A stretch of 64,000 nucleotides of DNA from Streptomyces lasiicapitis (GTDB taxonomy: Bacteria; Actinomycetota; Actinomycetes; Streptomycetales; Streptomycetaceae), in assembly GCF_014646335.1 (NCBI RefSeq), contig NZ_BMNG01000006.1, positions 62,001 through 126,000 of the forward strand, given 5' to 3'. The notes beneath the pieces were generated by a model. It was not told the DNA's origin. It was given only the letters and a program-made list of their open reading frames with translations, and searched no databases. The position numbers were made by a program, and so were the translations under genes. Numbering within the stretch: position 1 is the stretch's first letter; each line of letters starts with the position of its first letter. Below are positions 26,093-37,742 of this stretch, in pieces.

Positions 26093-27346
26093 ATGAGCCG
26101 CATGAGCGACACGAGCCGCGTGATCCGCAGGAGACGTCCCTCCGTCCGCCACCGCCTCACCGCCGCCGCCCTCGCCCTGGCCGCCGCGGCCGGGCTCACC
26201 GCCCTCGCCGGTCTCGGCGGCCCCTCCGCCGCCGCCTCGACCGGCCGCCTGCCCGGCTGCTCCACGTCCGTGCCGTACACCGCCGACACCTACGGCTACG
26301 ACACCTTCCGCATCCCCGCCGTCGTCCGCACCGACCGCGGCACGCTCCTCGCCTTCGCCGAGGGGCGGCGCGCCAGCGCCTCCGACACCGGCAACATCGA
26401 CGTCGTGCTGCGGCGCTCCACCGACGGCGGCTGTACGTGGGGCCCGCTCGCCGTCGTCGCCGCGGGCAACGGCGACACCCGGGGCAACCCGGCGCCCGTC
26501 GTCGACCCCAGGACCGGGCGGGTCGTCCTGCTCACGTCCTACAACAGCGGTGCCGTCACCGAGGGGCAGATCATGCGCGGCGAGGTCACGGCCGCGCAGA
26601 GCCGGCGCGTCTTCGTGCAGAGCAGCCGCGACGACGGCCGCAGCTTCTCCCTGCCGCGCGAGATCACGTCCGCCGTGAAGCTGCCCCACTGGCGGTGGTA
26701 CGCCACCGGGCCCGGGCACGCCGTCGCGCTCACCCACGGGCGGTACGCCGGGCGGCTCGTCGTGCCCGCCAATCACTCCGCCGCGCCCGCGCCCGGGTCC
26801 TCCGACAACGGGCAGGAGCCCAAGTACTACGGCGGGCACGCGCTCTACAGCGACGACCACGGGCGCTCCTGGCACATCGGGTTCGTGGACGACACCTACG
26901 ACGGCGAGCACAACTCCAACGAGTCCAGCGCCGCGCAGCTTCCCGACGGGCGCCTTTACCTCAGCTCCCGGGACCAGCACGGCGTCGCCGTCGGCAACCG
27001 GCTCGACTCCTACTCCTCCGACGGCGGGCGCACCCTCTCCCGGCCCTACGCCGTCCAGCCCACCCTCAACGACGTGCCCGTCGTCCAGGCGAGCGTCCTC
27101 CAGACGAGCGGCTGGTCCGGCTCCCTCCTCTTCTCCGGCCCCTCCGTCCCCACCGCCCGCCAGGCCATGGCCCTCTGGCGCAGCCGCGACGCGGGCCGCA
27201 CCTTCACCAAGCTCCTGACCCTGTCCCAGGACCGGGCGGGCTATTCGGACTTGGTGGAGGTGGGGCCGGGGCTCGTCGGTGTCCTGTACGAGACGGGTGT
27301 CGCCGGGACGTACGAACGCGTGGTGTGGCGAAGGGTGCCGGCGTAG
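26093..27346 (+). CDS. Secreted exo-alpha-sialidase (GH33-type, Asp-box)
   Basis: 417-residue secreted enzyme that releases terminal sialic acid from glycans. An Arg-rich n-region, hydrophobic stretch and AAA (residues ~12-48) form a signal peptide. The catalytic-arginine motif FRIP is at residues 72-75. Asp boxes include STDGGCTW (109-116), SRDDGRSF, SDDHGRSW, SSDGGRTL and SRDAGRTF, as expected for a six-bladed propeller. No extra carbohydrate-binding module. ATG 26093 has GAGGAG upstream; the open frame extends further upstream without a good start. First enzyme of the sialic-acid cluster. Confidence 0.9.
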   Translation: MSRMSDTSRVIRRRRPSVRHRLTAAALALAAAAGLTALAGLGGPSAAASTGRLPGCSTSVPYTADTYGYDTFRIPAVVRTDRGTLLAFAEGRRASASDTGNIDVVLRRSTDGGCTWGPLAVVAAGNGDTRGNPAPVVDPRTGRVVLLTSYNSGAVTEGQIMRGEVTAAQSRRVFVQSSRDDGRSFSLPREITSAVKLPHWRWYATGPGHAVALTHGRYAGRLVVPANHSAAPAPGSSDNGQEPKYYGGHALYSDDHGRSWHIGFVDDTYDGEHNSNESSAAQLPDGRLYLSSRDQHGVAVGNRLDSYSSDGGRTLSRPYAVQPTLNDVPVVQASVLQTSGWSGSLLFSGPSVPTARQAMALWRSRDAGRTFTKLLTLSQDRAGYSDLVEVGPGLVGVLYETGVAGTYERVVWRRVPA

Positions 27347-27358
27347 CCCTGCGGGGCA

Positions 27359-27505
27359 TTCCCCAGTCCCGCCCCTTCCCGTAACCAGGGGCTGCCGCCC
27401 CTGGACCCCGCTCATCGGCCTGAACGGCCTCGTCCTCAAACGCCGGACGGGCTGAGATGGGCTGGCTCCGGGGGCAGCGCCCCCGGGTTCGGCGCCCCGC
27501 GAAGG
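27359..27505. repeat. GC-rich hairpin repeat, copy 2
   Basis: Same family as 14315-14570: TTCCCCAGTCCCGCCCCTT, CCAGGGGCTGCCGCCCCTGG, then CGTCCTCAAACGCCGGACGG, ending in a second arm with GGGGGCAGCGCCCCC. It fills the 160-bp gap between the convergent sialidase and lyase genes and probably terminates both. Confidence 0.75.
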
Positions 27506-27506
27506 A

Positions 27507-28442
27507 CTACAGCAACCCCGCCGCCGCCAGGTGCTTGCCCACCTGTTCCGTCTCCGCCGCGGAGAGCGGGATCTGGGGCGCCGCCGTGAGGGGGCAGGCG
27601 ATGACGCCGCGGAGGTGCAGCGCGGCCTTGAACGCGCCGAGCCCCGCCGAGCTGGCGCCCATCCGGTGGGGATCGCCCACCGACACCATCCGGAACAGCG
27701 CGCACAACCGTTCCTGCTCGGCCCGAGCCCGCTCCCAGTCCCCGGCACGGGCGTACCGGAAGAGACGTACGTAGCCGTCCGGGTCGACGTTCCCGAGCCC
27801 GGGGACGACGCCGTCCGCCCCCATCGCGAGCGCGGAGTCGACGGTCAGCTCGGACCCGGTGAGCACGGCGAAGTCGTGGACGTCGGTGCGCGCGCGGGCA
27901 CCGAGGATCACCCGCCGCAGAGAGCCTTCGTCGCCGCTGGAGTCCTTGAGGCCGGCGAGCGACCCGTCGGCGGCGAGTTCGAGCACGAGGTCCGCGTCGA
28001 GCTTGGAGTGGACGGAGACGGGGAGGTCGTAGGCGAAGACGGGGAGTTCGCCGCGGGAGGCGACGAGGCGGAAGTGGCCCGCGATCTCGGCGGGGTGGGT
28101 GCGGGTGTAGAAGGGCGCGGTGACGACGACCCCGTCCGCCCCGGCGTCGGCGGCGGCGCGGACGTGGTCGAGGACGCGCAGGCTCGTCATGTCGATGGCA
28201 CCGGCGAGGACGGGCACCTGCCCGGCCACGTGCCGTACGACGGTCTCGACGACGAGCTTGCGGTGCCCGTCCGGCAGATACGCGGCTTCGGAGGACGACC
28301 CGAGCACGAAGAGCCCGTCGACGCCGGCGCCGACGAGATGGTCGACGAGGTGCTCGAGGGACGCGACGTCCACCTCGTTGTCCGGGGTCAGGGGGGTGCA
28401 CACGGGCGGGACGACACCGGTCAAGAGGGGAGGAAGCGTCAT
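27507..28442 (-). CDS. DapA/NanA-family lyase, probable N-acetylneuraminate lyase
   Basis: 311-residue class I aldolase. Schiff-base Lys166 is in AGLKDSSGD and the catalytic Tyr138 is in VFAYDLPV, at the spacing of NanA and DapA. The substrate loop reads GSSSEAAY in place of GTTGE (DapA), so lysine synthesis is unlikely. The transporter and sialidase next door argue for cleavage of sialic acid to ManNAc and pyruvate (inference); KDG-type aldolases look similar. ATG 28442 has AGGAG upstream and overlaps the stop of the ATPase gene (ATGA): last gene of the operon. Confidence 0.82.
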   Translation of the reverse strand: MTLPPLLTGVVPPVCTPLTPDNEVDVASLEHLVDHLVGAGVDGLFVLGSSSEAAYLPDGHRKLVVETVVRHVAGQVPVLAGAIDMTSLRVLDHVRAAADAGADGVVVTAPFYTRTHPAEIAGHFRLVASRGELPVFAYDLPVSVHSKLDADLVLELAADGSLAGLKDSSGDEGSLRRVILGARARTDVHDFAVLTGSELTVDSALAMGADGVVPGLGNVDPDGYVRLFRYARAGDWERARAEQERLCALFRMVSVGDPHRMGASSAGLGAFKAALHLRGVIACPLTAAPQIPLSAAETEQVGKHLAAAGLL

Positions 28443-29525
28443 GGAGTCTCCTTGGACGTGGCCGTGGCGGCGGCCGTCGCTGCGGACGACTGGCTGACGA
28501 GGTCCCGGGTGGACTCGCCCGCCAGCACGGGGTGGTGGCACCGGTAGCGGTGATCGGCGCCCGCGTCCGCGACGTCCGGCATGTCCGTCGCGCACACCTC
28601 GTCGGCCTTCCAGCACCGGGTGCGGAAGGGGCAGCCGCTGGGCGGCCGTGTGGCCGACGGTACCGGGCCGACGAGCGGAATCGGGTCGATCGGGTCGAGC
28701 AGTCCGGGCGTGGCCGAGAAGAGCGCCCGGGTGTACGGATGCCGGGCGTTGTCCAGGATCTCGGCGGCCGGGGACTCCTCGACGATCCGGCCCAGGTACA
28801 TGGTGATGACCCGGTCACTCATCCTTCGTACCGTCTGGATGTCGTGCGAGACGAAGACCAGGGAGAGGTTCAGACGCTCCTTCAGGTCCAGGAGCAGGTT
28901 GAGGATCTGGGCCCGGACGGAGACGTCGAGGGCGCTGGTCGGCTCGTCGGCCACCACCAGCTCCGGTTCCAGGGCGAGCGCGCGGGCGATCGCGACGCGC
29001 TGGCGCTGGCCGCCGGAGAGCTGTCCCGGCAGCGCGTCGGCGAGCACCGGCGGCAGGCCGACCAGGCTCATCAGCTCCCGCACCCGGTCGGCGCGCTGCC
29101 CGGGGGTGCCGCGGCGGTGTACGTCGAGGGGGTCGCGCAGGATCTTGTGGATGGGCAGGCGGCGGTTCAGGGCCGTGGAGGGGTCCTGGAAGATCATGGC
29201 GGTGCCGGTGCCGATGGTGGTGCGGCGCTCGGCGGCCCCCATCTCCCACAGGTCCCGGCCGCGGTACGCGACGACGCCGGACGTCGGCCGCTGCACCCCG
29301 ACGAGGACCTTCGCAAGCGTCGACTTGCCGCAGCCGGACTCGCCGACGACGCCGACGGTCTCGCCGGGGGCGATGGTCAGGTCGGCGCCGGTGAGGGCGA
29401 ACACGCGGTCGCGGGAGAACAGGCCGCCGGTGCGGGCCTTGTGGACGACGTGCGCGTCGCGCAGCGTGACCAGGGCGGCGGGGTCCTCCTCGGGCAGGTC
29501 CCCGGGGGCCCCAGAGGGTGCAGGC

Positions 29526-29539
<14 letters not shown>
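28439..29539 (-). CDS. Opp/Dpp-type ABC ATPase (SatD/OppF-like)
   Basis: 366-residue ATP-binding subunit. Walker A GESGCGKS, signature LSGGQRQR and Walker B LVVADEPTSALD are intact. The oligo_HPY C-terminus with CPFRTRCWKADEVC is present. Starts 14 bp inside the preceding permease-ATPase gene. With the fused ATPase domain it would form the two-ATPase engine of the importer. Confidence 0.93.
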
Positions 29540-31528
<1,989 letters not shown>

Positions 31529-31529
<1 letters not shown>

Positions 31530-32488
31530 CAGGAGGTTCCCCTCAATCGCGGGTTCACCAGCAAGTAGAGGATGTCGATCACCAGGTTCACCACGACGAA
31601 GCCGACCGCCGTGGTGATGACGACGCCCTGCACGACGGCCGGGTCGCCGTTCTTCACCGCGTCGATCATGAGCTTGCCCATGCCCGGCAGCGAGAAGATC
31701 GTCTCGATGACGACCGCGCCGCCGAGCAGATAGCCGACGCGCAGACCGAGCACGGTCAGCGGGTTGATGAGGGCGTTGCGCAGGACGTTGCGGCCGACGA
31801 CCACGACCGGCGGCAGGCCGCTGCCGACTGCCGTACGCACGTAGTCCTTGTCGAGTTCCTCGACGACGGACGTGCGCACGATGCGGGTCATCTGGGCGGC
31901 CACGGGCAGGGACAGGGCGAGCGCGGGCAGCGTCATCGTCTTCAGCCACCCCGTGAAGGAGTCGCCCGGATTGACGTATCCGCCGGTGGGGAACCAGCCC
32001 AGGTCGACCGCCAGGTACTGGATCATCAGCAGGGCCAGCCAGAAGCCGGGCGCCGCGACGCCGGTCAGGGAGATGACGCGGATGATCTGGTCGGGCAGCC
32101 GGTCGCGGTAGATCGCGGCGGTCACGCCGAGCGGCAGCGAGAGCAGCACCGCGATGCCGAGGCCGAGGAAGGTCAGCTGCATGGTCAGCGGCAGCGCGGT
32201 CGTGATCTGGTCGATCACCGGCGAGCGGGTCAGGACGCTGATGCCCATGTCGCCGCCGAGCAGATCGCCCACGAAGTGCACGTACCGCACCGGCAGCGAA
32301 TCGAGCAGGCCGTTGTCCTCGCGGAACTGGTGCAGCTGCTCCTGCGTGGGGTTCGCGCCCTGGTAGAACGCCGACGCCGGGTCGATGTCGGAGAACCGCA
32401 TCACCAGGAACACGAAGAGCACGATGCCGAGCAGCAGCGGGACGAGCAGGGCGATGCGGCGGGCCAGGATGCGGAGGATCGCGGTCAC
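31529..32488 (-). CDS. Opp/Dpp-type ABC permease (SatB/DppB-like)
   Basis: 319-residue inner-membrane permease with about six TM segments. TM1 (LLVPLLLGIVLFVFLVMRF) is followed by the long external loop PASAFYQGANPTQEQLHQF typical of DppB. The EAA-like loop DYVRTAVGSGLPPVVVVGRNVLRNALIN is present. Coupled to the downstream fusion gene by a 1-bp overlap; 75 bp separate it from the binding-protein gene. Confidence 0.93.
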
Positions 32489-32563
32489 TGCTTGACGCTC
32501 CTCTGGTCGATCACGGCGTACGGCCTCCTCGATCGCTGACGGCGCATGGATTGTTCAAGTCGC

Positions 32564-34201
32564 TCAGACCCACTTGGCCTGGAGGAGGTTGATCCCGGGG
32601 TAGGGCTGGGCGCGGACACCGGTGAGCTGCTTGGGGTCCCACGCCGTCATCAGCTCGTTGTGCACCACGGGGTAGAGCACGGCCTCCTCGGCGACGATGT
32701 CGATGTAGTCCTGCACCATCGTCTTCTTCTTGGAGGTGTCCGGCTCGCGTGTCGCCTGGTCCATGAGGCGGAACAACTCCTTGGCGCGGGAGTTCTTCGC
32801 CCAGCGGGCGTAACCCATCCACAGGTTGTCGGGCCCGTAGTTGTAATGCATGATCAGGTCCGCCTCGATGCCGAACTGGTTGGGGTTCGATGCGGCGGCG
32901 ACGACCTGGTAGTCCTTCTTCTGGTCCATCTTGGTGAAGACGGCCGTGGTCTCCTGCGGGTCGAGCGTGGTCTGTACGCCGATCGCGTCCCAGGACGCCT
33001 TGATGGTCGGCAGGCAGTCGACGATCCAGCTGACGTTGACCGCCATGATGTTGATCTTGAGGTTGTCGACCCCGGCCTCCTTCAGGAGCGCCTTCGCCTT
33101 CTTCGGGTCGTACTCGTAGACCGTCTTCGCGGGCCGGTAGCTCGGGTTGCCCTCGTTGAGGAAGGACGACGCGCCCTTGCCGTGGCCCTTCAGAGCGACC
33201 TCGATCATCTTTTCCCGGTCGATGGCGTAGTGCAGCGCCTGGCGCACCCGCACGTCGTCGAACGGCTTGTGCGCGGTGTTGAACATCAGGAAGAGGTTGT
33301 TCATGCCGGCCCCGCCCTCGACCGTCATGCCGCCCTTCTTGAGCTGCTCGATGTTGGCGTACGGAATGTTGTCGGAGATCTCGGCGTCCGCGCTGGCGCC
33401 GGAGATCTTCGCGACGCGCGGCGCCGCGTCGACGATCGTCAGCCAGTTCATCTTCTTGAAGGCGGCCTTGCGCGGGCCGTTGTAGTCGGCGAAGGCCTCG
33501 AAGGTCGTGTTCGACTTCGGGTTGTGGGCGGTCTGCCTGTACGGGCCCGAGCCGATGGCCTTGCCCTTGGTCGCGTCGTCCCACGCGCCCGGCTTGGAGT
33601 ACACGTGCTTCGGCATGATCTTCGCGAGCGTCAGGCGGGCCGCGCCGTCCGGGAAGGGGAACTTGAGGATCAGCTCGACGTTCTGCGCGTCGACCTTCCT
33701 GACCTCCTTCAGCCAGCTCGCGAAGAAGCCCTTGGCCAGCGTCTGCGTCTTCGGGTCCAGGATCCGCTCGAACACGAACACGACGTCGTCGGCCGTGACG
33801 GGCTTGCCGTCGTGCCACTTGGCGCCCGCGCGCAGCTCGAACTTCCACGTCGTCGCCTTCAGGTCGGCGGGCACCGCCGTGGCGAGCTGCGGGTAGGGAT
33901 CCCGGGTGATCGGGTCCGTGCCGAGCAGCGCCTCGTAGATGTGTTCGTTGCCTGCCATCGCGAACGCCGACGCCGTCTGCGTGGGGTCCCAACTGCCGTC
34001 GTTGCCATAGCCGATGACGGCCGTCAGGGTGCCGCCGTCCTTGCCGCCGCCACCGGTGTCGTTCGTGGACTCCGGTCCCGAGCAGGCCGCGAGCGTGCTG
34101 GTGAGTCCCGCCGCCGCGCCGAGAGCGCCGGTGTACTTGAGGAAGGACCGCCGGTCGGGGCCGGGCCCGCCGTCGCGCGTCACGGGGATCAGGTGGCTCA
34201 C
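32564..34201 (-). CDS. Tat-exported lipoprotein solute-binding protein (SatA/SiaE-like)
   Basis: 545-residue SBP_bac_5 (peptide/nickel-type) binding protein. DRRSFLKYTG (twin Arg at residues 17-18) is a Tat signal, and LAAC with Cys40 is a lipobox, so it should be exported folded and lipid-anchored. The mature part shows ELRAGAKWHDGKPVTADDVVF, the family signature. GTG 34201 is chosen for GGAGG four bases upstream. First gene of the A-B-C-D-lyase operon, under promoter 34308-34336. Sialic acid as ligand is inferred from the cluster. Confidence 0.9.
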   Translation of the reverse strand: MSHLIPVTRDGGPGPDRRSFLKYTGALGAAAGLTSTLAACSGPESTNDTGGGGKDGGTLTAVIGYGNDGSWDPTQTASAFAMAGNEHIYEALLGTDPITRDPYPQLATAVPADLKATTWKFELRAGAKWHDGKPVTADDVVFVFERILDPKTQTLAKGFFASWLKEVRKVDAQNVELILKFPFPDGAARLTLAKIMPKHVYSKPGAWDDATKGKAIGSGPYRQTAHNPKSNTTFEAFADYNGPRKAAFKKMNWLTIVDAAPRVAKISGASADAEISDNIPYANIEQLKKGGMTVEGGAGMNNLFLMFNTAHKPFDDVRVRQALHYAIDREKMIEVALKGHGKGASSFLNEGNPSYRPAKTVYEYDPKKAKALLKEAGVDNLKINIMAVNVSWIVDCLPTIKASWDAIGVQTTLDPQETTAVFTKMDQKKDYQVVAAASNPNQFGIEADLIMHYNYGPDNLWMGYARWAKNSRAKELFRLMDQATREPDTSKKKTMVQDYIDIVAEEAVLYPVVHNELMTAWDPKQLTGVRAQPYPGINLLQAKWV

Positions 34202-34274
34202 AGTGCCTCCATGAAGGAGTGGGGAGGCCTGCTCCCCAAGTGCCGGGTGAGAGGGAGGTAGTTCTTCCGGTGGG

Positions 34275-34295
34275 AGATCCCACGTCCTACGTCGT
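34275..34295. promoter_or_regulatory. Heptad operator B (transporter operon)
   Basis: AGATCCC ACGTCCT ACGTCGT in register; shares ACGTCCTACGTC exactly with operator A and contains GT-N3-AC. Lies just downstream of the predicted transcription start of the transporter operon. Confidence 0.65.
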
Positions 34296-34307
34296 GCTGG
34301 CGTGGCG

Positions 34308-34336
34308 ACCATAAGAGGGCCGCGAGTGCCGGTCAA
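34308..34336 (-). promoter_or_regulatory. Transporter operon promoter
   Basis: On the minus strand TTGACC (34331-34336), 17-bp spacer, TATGGT (34308-34313). Strong match for a vegetative promoter. Its start site would fall ~6 bp before operator B. Confidence 0.65.
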
Positions 34337-34457
34337 GAGAACGCGCACGGATCAGAACCGGCTGTTCCCGGATCGGAATTGAGGGCCCGTGGATCACGGC
34401 GGCCACGGATTTCGGGCCGGGGCCCGGCGGGCCGCACGAGCCCGAACCGGCAGGTGA

Positions 34458-34551
34458 CGCGGGCCTGAACGACAGGCGAACCGATGAGTCGCGCGGGCCT
34501 GAACGACGGGCGAACCGATGAGTCGCGCGGGCCTGAACGACGGGCGAACCG
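34458..34551. repeat. 34-bp tandem repeat, 2.8 copies
   Basis: Units begin at 34458, 34492 and 34526, each starting CGCGGGCCTGAACGAC(A/G)GGC; the last is cut short. Non-coding, in the 430-bp divergent gap 34202-34631 that otherwise holds the two heptad operators and promoters. Confidence 0.85.
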
Positions 34552-34587
34552 GCGGGCGGTACGGGTCGTATTCGGAGAAGTCTCGTC

Positions 34588-34608
34588 CGGAGGTGGGACG
34601 TGGGATGT
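34588..34608. promoter_or_regulatory. Heptad operator C (gntR-GH42)
   Basis: Read on the plus strand CGGAGGT GGGACGT GGGATGT; the complement gives ACATCCC ACGTCCC ACCTCCG. Contains GT-N3-AC. It lies 10-30 bp upstream of the -10-like TACGAT (34619-34624), so binding would cover the -35 region. Suggests autoregulation. Confidence 0.6.
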
Positions 34609-34618
34609 CATCCGTGCC

Positions 34619-34624
34619 TACGAT
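34619..34624 (+). promoter_or_regulatory. Candidate -10 for gntR
   Basis: TACGAT ends 7 bp before ATG 34632, so the mRNA could begin at the start codon (leaderless). No convincing -35; the place is taken by operator C. Confidence 0.35.
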
Positions 34625-34631
34625 GTGGCGC

Positions 34632-35351
34632 ATGCCTCAGGAGCCCATCCGTGAACGGCGTGTGAGCAGCCAGGTCCAGCAAGAGGTGACGCAGCTCATC
34701 CTGGACCGGCGGCTGCGCCCCGGCGCCCTGCTGCCGACCGAGGCCGAGCTGATGGAGGAGCTGGGCGTCAGCCGGAACTCCGTCCGCGAGGCCCTCAAGG
34801 CCCTCCAGGCCCTGGACATCGTGGAGATCCGGCACGGCTACGGCACCTACGTCGGCCAGGCCTCCCTCACCCCCCTCGCCGACGGCCTGACCTTCCGCAC
34901 CCTGGTCCAGCTCACCGACGACACGCACGCGCTCGCCGAGATCCTCCAGGTCCGCGCGGTCCTGGAGGAGGGTCTGGTGCGTGAGGTGGCGGCGTCGCTC
35001 ACCGACGCGACCTTGAGCGAACTGGAGGATCTGGTGGGCCGGATGGAGGCGTGCGCGGTGGCCGGCGAGGCCTTCCCCGAGCTGGACCGGGAGTTCCACG
35101 AGGTGCTCTACCGGCCGCTCGGCAACGCGCTCGTGCCGCAGCTCCTCGGCGCGTTCTGGCACGTCTTCCACCGGGTGGCGGGCGTGCGCGGCTGGTCCAA
35201 GGATCCGGCGCCGGAGGTCACCGTACGCAGGCACCGCGACATAGTGACGGCGCTGCGCGCGGGCGACGTGGGCGCCGCGCAGCGGGCGATGGCGGACCAC
35301 TTCCGCGGGATCGAGGCGCGGGCGGGGCAGGAGACGAGGGGCGTGGGATGA
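34632..35351 (+). CDS. GntR-family (FadR type) regulator, NanR-like
   Basis: 239-residue regulator. The winged HTH (about residues 5-75) contains LLPTEAELMEELGVSRNSVREALKALQ and IRHGYGTYVG. The all-helical FCD ligand domain carries the Asp/His pattern LDREFHEVLY. Start is ambiguous: ATGs at 34605, 34623 and 34632; 34632 is chosen because operator C would overlap 34605 and a -10 sits just upstream. Translationally coupled to GH42. Likely represses all three units of the sialic-acid cluster. Confidence 0.88.
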   Translation: MPQEPIRERRVSSQVQQEVTQLILDRRLRPGALLPTEAELMEELGVSRNSVREALKALQALDIVEIRHGYGTYVGQASLTPLADGLTFRTLVQLTDDTHALAEILQVRAVLEEGLVREVAASLTDATLSELEDLVGRMEACAVAGEAFPELDREFHEVLYRPLGNALVPQLLGAFWHVFHRVAGVRGWSKDPAPEVTVRRHRDIVTALRAGDVGAAQRAMADHFRGIEARAGQETRGVG

Positions 35352-37291
35352 ACCCGACAGGTGAGGGCGGCTCCGTGCGCCTGGACCACTTCTACGACAA
35401 GCTCTCGTCGCTCGCGTACGGCGGGGACTACAACCCCGAGCAGTGGGGCCCCGAGACGCACGCCGAGGACATGGAGCTGATGCGCGAGGCGGGCGTGAAC
35501 CTCGTGACGCTCGGCATCTTCGCCTGGGCCACCACCGAGCCGACGCCCGGCGCGTACGACTTCACCTGGCTGGACGCCCACATGGACCGCCTCGCGGCGG
35601 CGGGCGTGGCCGTGTGCCTGGCCACGATGACGGCGTCGCCGCCCCCGTGGCTGGCCCGCCTGCACCCCGAGACGCTCCCCGTCATGGAGGACGGCACCCG
35701 CCTGCACCCCGGCTCACGCCAGCACTGGTGCCCTTCGAGCCCGGTGTACCGCCGCTACGCGGTGCGCCTGACCGAACGTCTCGCCACGCGCTACGCGCAC
35801 CACCCCGCCCTCGCCCTCTGGCACATCGGCAACGAATACGGCTGCCACATCTCACGCCACTGCCACTGCGAGGTGTCGGCGGCGGCGTTCCGCACCTGGC
35901 TGCGGGAGCGGTACGGCACCGTGGACGCGCTCAACGAGGCCTGGTCGACGACGTTCTGGTCGCAGCGCTACAGCACCTGGGAGGAGATCCACACGCCGCG
36001 CGCGGCCCCGTCCTTCCGCAACCCGGCGCAGCGGGCGGACTACTGGCGCTTCTCCTCCGACGAACTCCTGGCCGCGTACCTGGCGGAGAAGGAGGTGGTG
36101 TCCCGCATCACCCCTCACATCCCCGTCACCACCAACTTCGTCCCCATCGCCAAGACCCTCGACCTGTTCCGCTGGGCCCCGCACCTGGACGTCATCTCGT
36201 ACGACTCCTATCCCGACCCGCACGACCCGGACGCCGCCCAGCGCACCGCCTTCTCGTACGACGTGATGCGCGGCCTGCGCGACGGCCAGCCCTGGCTGCT
36301 CCTCGAACAGGCCCCTTCCGCCGTCAACTGGCGCCCCCACAACGGCCGCAAGCCGCCGGGCCGGATGCGCCTGGACACGTGGCAGGCCGTGGCGCACGGC
36401 GCCGACGCGGCCCTCTTCTTCCAGTGGCGCCAGTCGCGCGGCGGCGCGGAGAAGTTCCACTCGGCGATGGTGCCGCACGCGGGCCGCGAGACGCGGGTGT
36501 TCCGCGAGGTGACGGAGCTGGGCGCCGAACTGGCCGCCCACCCCGCCCTGTTGAGGTCGACGCCCGCCCGAGCCGAAGCGGCCCTGCTCCTCGACTGGCC
36601 GGCCTGGTGGGCGCTGGAGACGGACGCGCACCCGAGCCGGGTGGACTACCTGGACGGTGCGCTCGCGTACCACAAGGCGCTGTACGACGCGTCGGTCCCG
36701 TGCGACGTGGTCCCGCTGGACGGGAACCTCTCGGCGTACCGCCTGCTCCTCGTCCCCCACCTCTACGCGGTGTCGCAGGAGGCGGCCGCCCGCCTCACGG
36801 AATACGTACGCGACGGCGGCACGCTGGTGATGTCCTACTTCTCCGGCATCACCGACGAACACGACCGTGTCCACCTGGGCGGCTACCCGGGGCCCTTCCG
36901 TGAACTCCTGGGCCTGACGGTGGAGGAGTTCGACCCGCGCGCCGACGGCACGTGGGCGGAGGAGATCCGCCTCGAGGGCGCGGAACAGGTCGTCGCCTAC
37001 GACTGGGGCGGCCCGGCGGTCACCCGCCATGCGTACGGGGACGGCACGGCTTGGTACGTCGGCCTCGATCCCGACCCCAAGACGATGCGCGAACTCCTCG
37101 ACCGGGTGCGGGCGGAGGCCGGGGTGGGCCCGGCGGCCGAGGGGCTGCCGGACGGGGTGCGGGTGCGGACCAGGGTCACGGAGGCGGGGGAGCGGATCCG
37201 GGTGCGGCTCGACCACCGGGACGGGTCGGTGGCGGTCGAGCGGGCCGCGCCCGCAGTACCGCGGGCCGCGCCCGGAGCGCTCAGGCGCTGA
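35348..37291 (+). CDS. Beta-galactosidase, GH42 family
   Basis: 647-residue cytosolic GH42 enzyme. YGGDYNPEQW at the N-terminus is diagnostic. The acid/base Glu is in WHIGNEYGCH (near residue 165) and the nucleophile Glu in LLLEQAPSAVNW (near 320). A glutaminase-like trimerisation domain and a short beta domain follow. The ATG overlaps the gntR stop by 4 bp. In this context it may act on galactosides imported after desialylation (inference). Confidence 0.92.
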   Translation: MNPTGEGGSVRLDHFYDKLSSLAYGGDYNPEQWGPETHAEDMELMREAGVNLVTLGIFAWATTEPTPGAYDFTWLDAHMDRLAAAGVAVCLATMTASPPPWLARLHPETLPVMEDGTRLHPGSRQHWCPSSPVYRRYAVRLTERLATRYAHHPALALWHIGNEYGCHISRHCHCEVSAAAFRTWLRERYGTVDALNEAWSTTFWSQRYSTWEEIHTPRAAPSFRNPAQRADYWRFSSDELLAAYLAEKEVVSRITPHIPVTTNFVPIAKTLDLFRWAPHLDVISYDSYPDPHDPDAAQRTAFSYDVMRGLRDGQPWLLLEQAPSAVNWRPHNGRKPPGRMRLDTWQAVAHGADAALFFQWRQSRGGAEKFHSAMVPHAGRETRVFREVTELGAELAAHPALLRSTPARAEAALLLDWPAWWALETDAHPSRVDYLDGALAYHKALYDASVPCDVVPLDGNLSAYRLLLVPHLYAVSQEAAARLTEYVRDGGTLVMSYFSGITDEHDRVHLGGYPGPFRELLGLTVEEFDPRADGTWAEEIRLEGAEQVVAYDWGGPAVTRHAYGDGTAWYVGLDPDPKTMRELLDRVRAEAGVGPAAEGLPDGVRVRTRVTEAGERIRVRLDHRDGSVAVERAAPAVPRAAPGALRR

Positions 37292-37718
37292 CGGCCTCCG
37301 TGAGGGAGTCGGGGATGGCCAGCGGGTTCCAGTAGTCGCGGTAGTGCGTGAAGCGGCCGTCGTTGGCGGTCACCACGGCGACGTACGACATGTCGAAGGG
37401 CCCGTCCGTCGCGACGACGCGGCCCGTCGCGCGGAACTCGACCACGATCGTCTCCGGCGCGGCCGTCTCGTGGATCTTCATGTCCGGGACGGCCCGGTAC
37501 TCGACGTGGGCGCCGAGGCCGCGCAGGTACTCGCCGATCGCGGCGCGGCCTTCGATGCGCCGCGGGTAGCCCTCCGGCGCGAAGGGGAACTCGGCGACGC
37601 CGTCCTCGGCGAACAGGTCGACCCAGCCGGCCACGTCGTTGGCGAGCAGGCGCTTGACGCCGTCGCGGAACAGTTCGGCGGGTGTGGTGGCAGGCGTGGT
37701 GGCGGGCGTGGTGGGCAT
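37281..37718 (-). CDS. SnoaL-like / nuclear transport factor 2 fold protein
   Basis: 145-residue NTF2-fold protein. AELFRDGVKRLLANDVAGWVDLFAEDGVAEFPFAP and the C-terminal FTHYRDYWNPL are typical of SnoaL-like ketosteroid-isomerase relatives. A Thr/Pro-rich lead (TTPATTPATTPA) precedes the fold. Stop overlaps the GH42 end by 11 bp, convergent. Divergent from a TetR gene whose operator sites lie between. Exact reaction unknown. Confidence 0.82.
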   Translation of the reverse strand: MPTTPATTPATTPAELFRDGVKRLLANDVAGWVDLFAEDGVAEFPFAPEGYPRRIEGRAAIGEYLRGLGAHVEYRAVPDMKIHETAAPETIVVEFRATGRVVATDGPFDMSYVAVVTANDGRFTHYRDYWNPLAIPDSLTEAVSA

Positions 37719-37742
37719 GGGAGGGCTCCGTCCTCTACGATT

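Noticed and set aside
27507..28442. dapA for lysine biosynthesis
   Set aside because: The substrate loop lacks GTTGE and the gene is the last of a transporter operon beside a sialidase.
34458..34551. CRISPR array
   Set aside because: Direct tandem units without spacers and fewer than three full copies; no cas genes.
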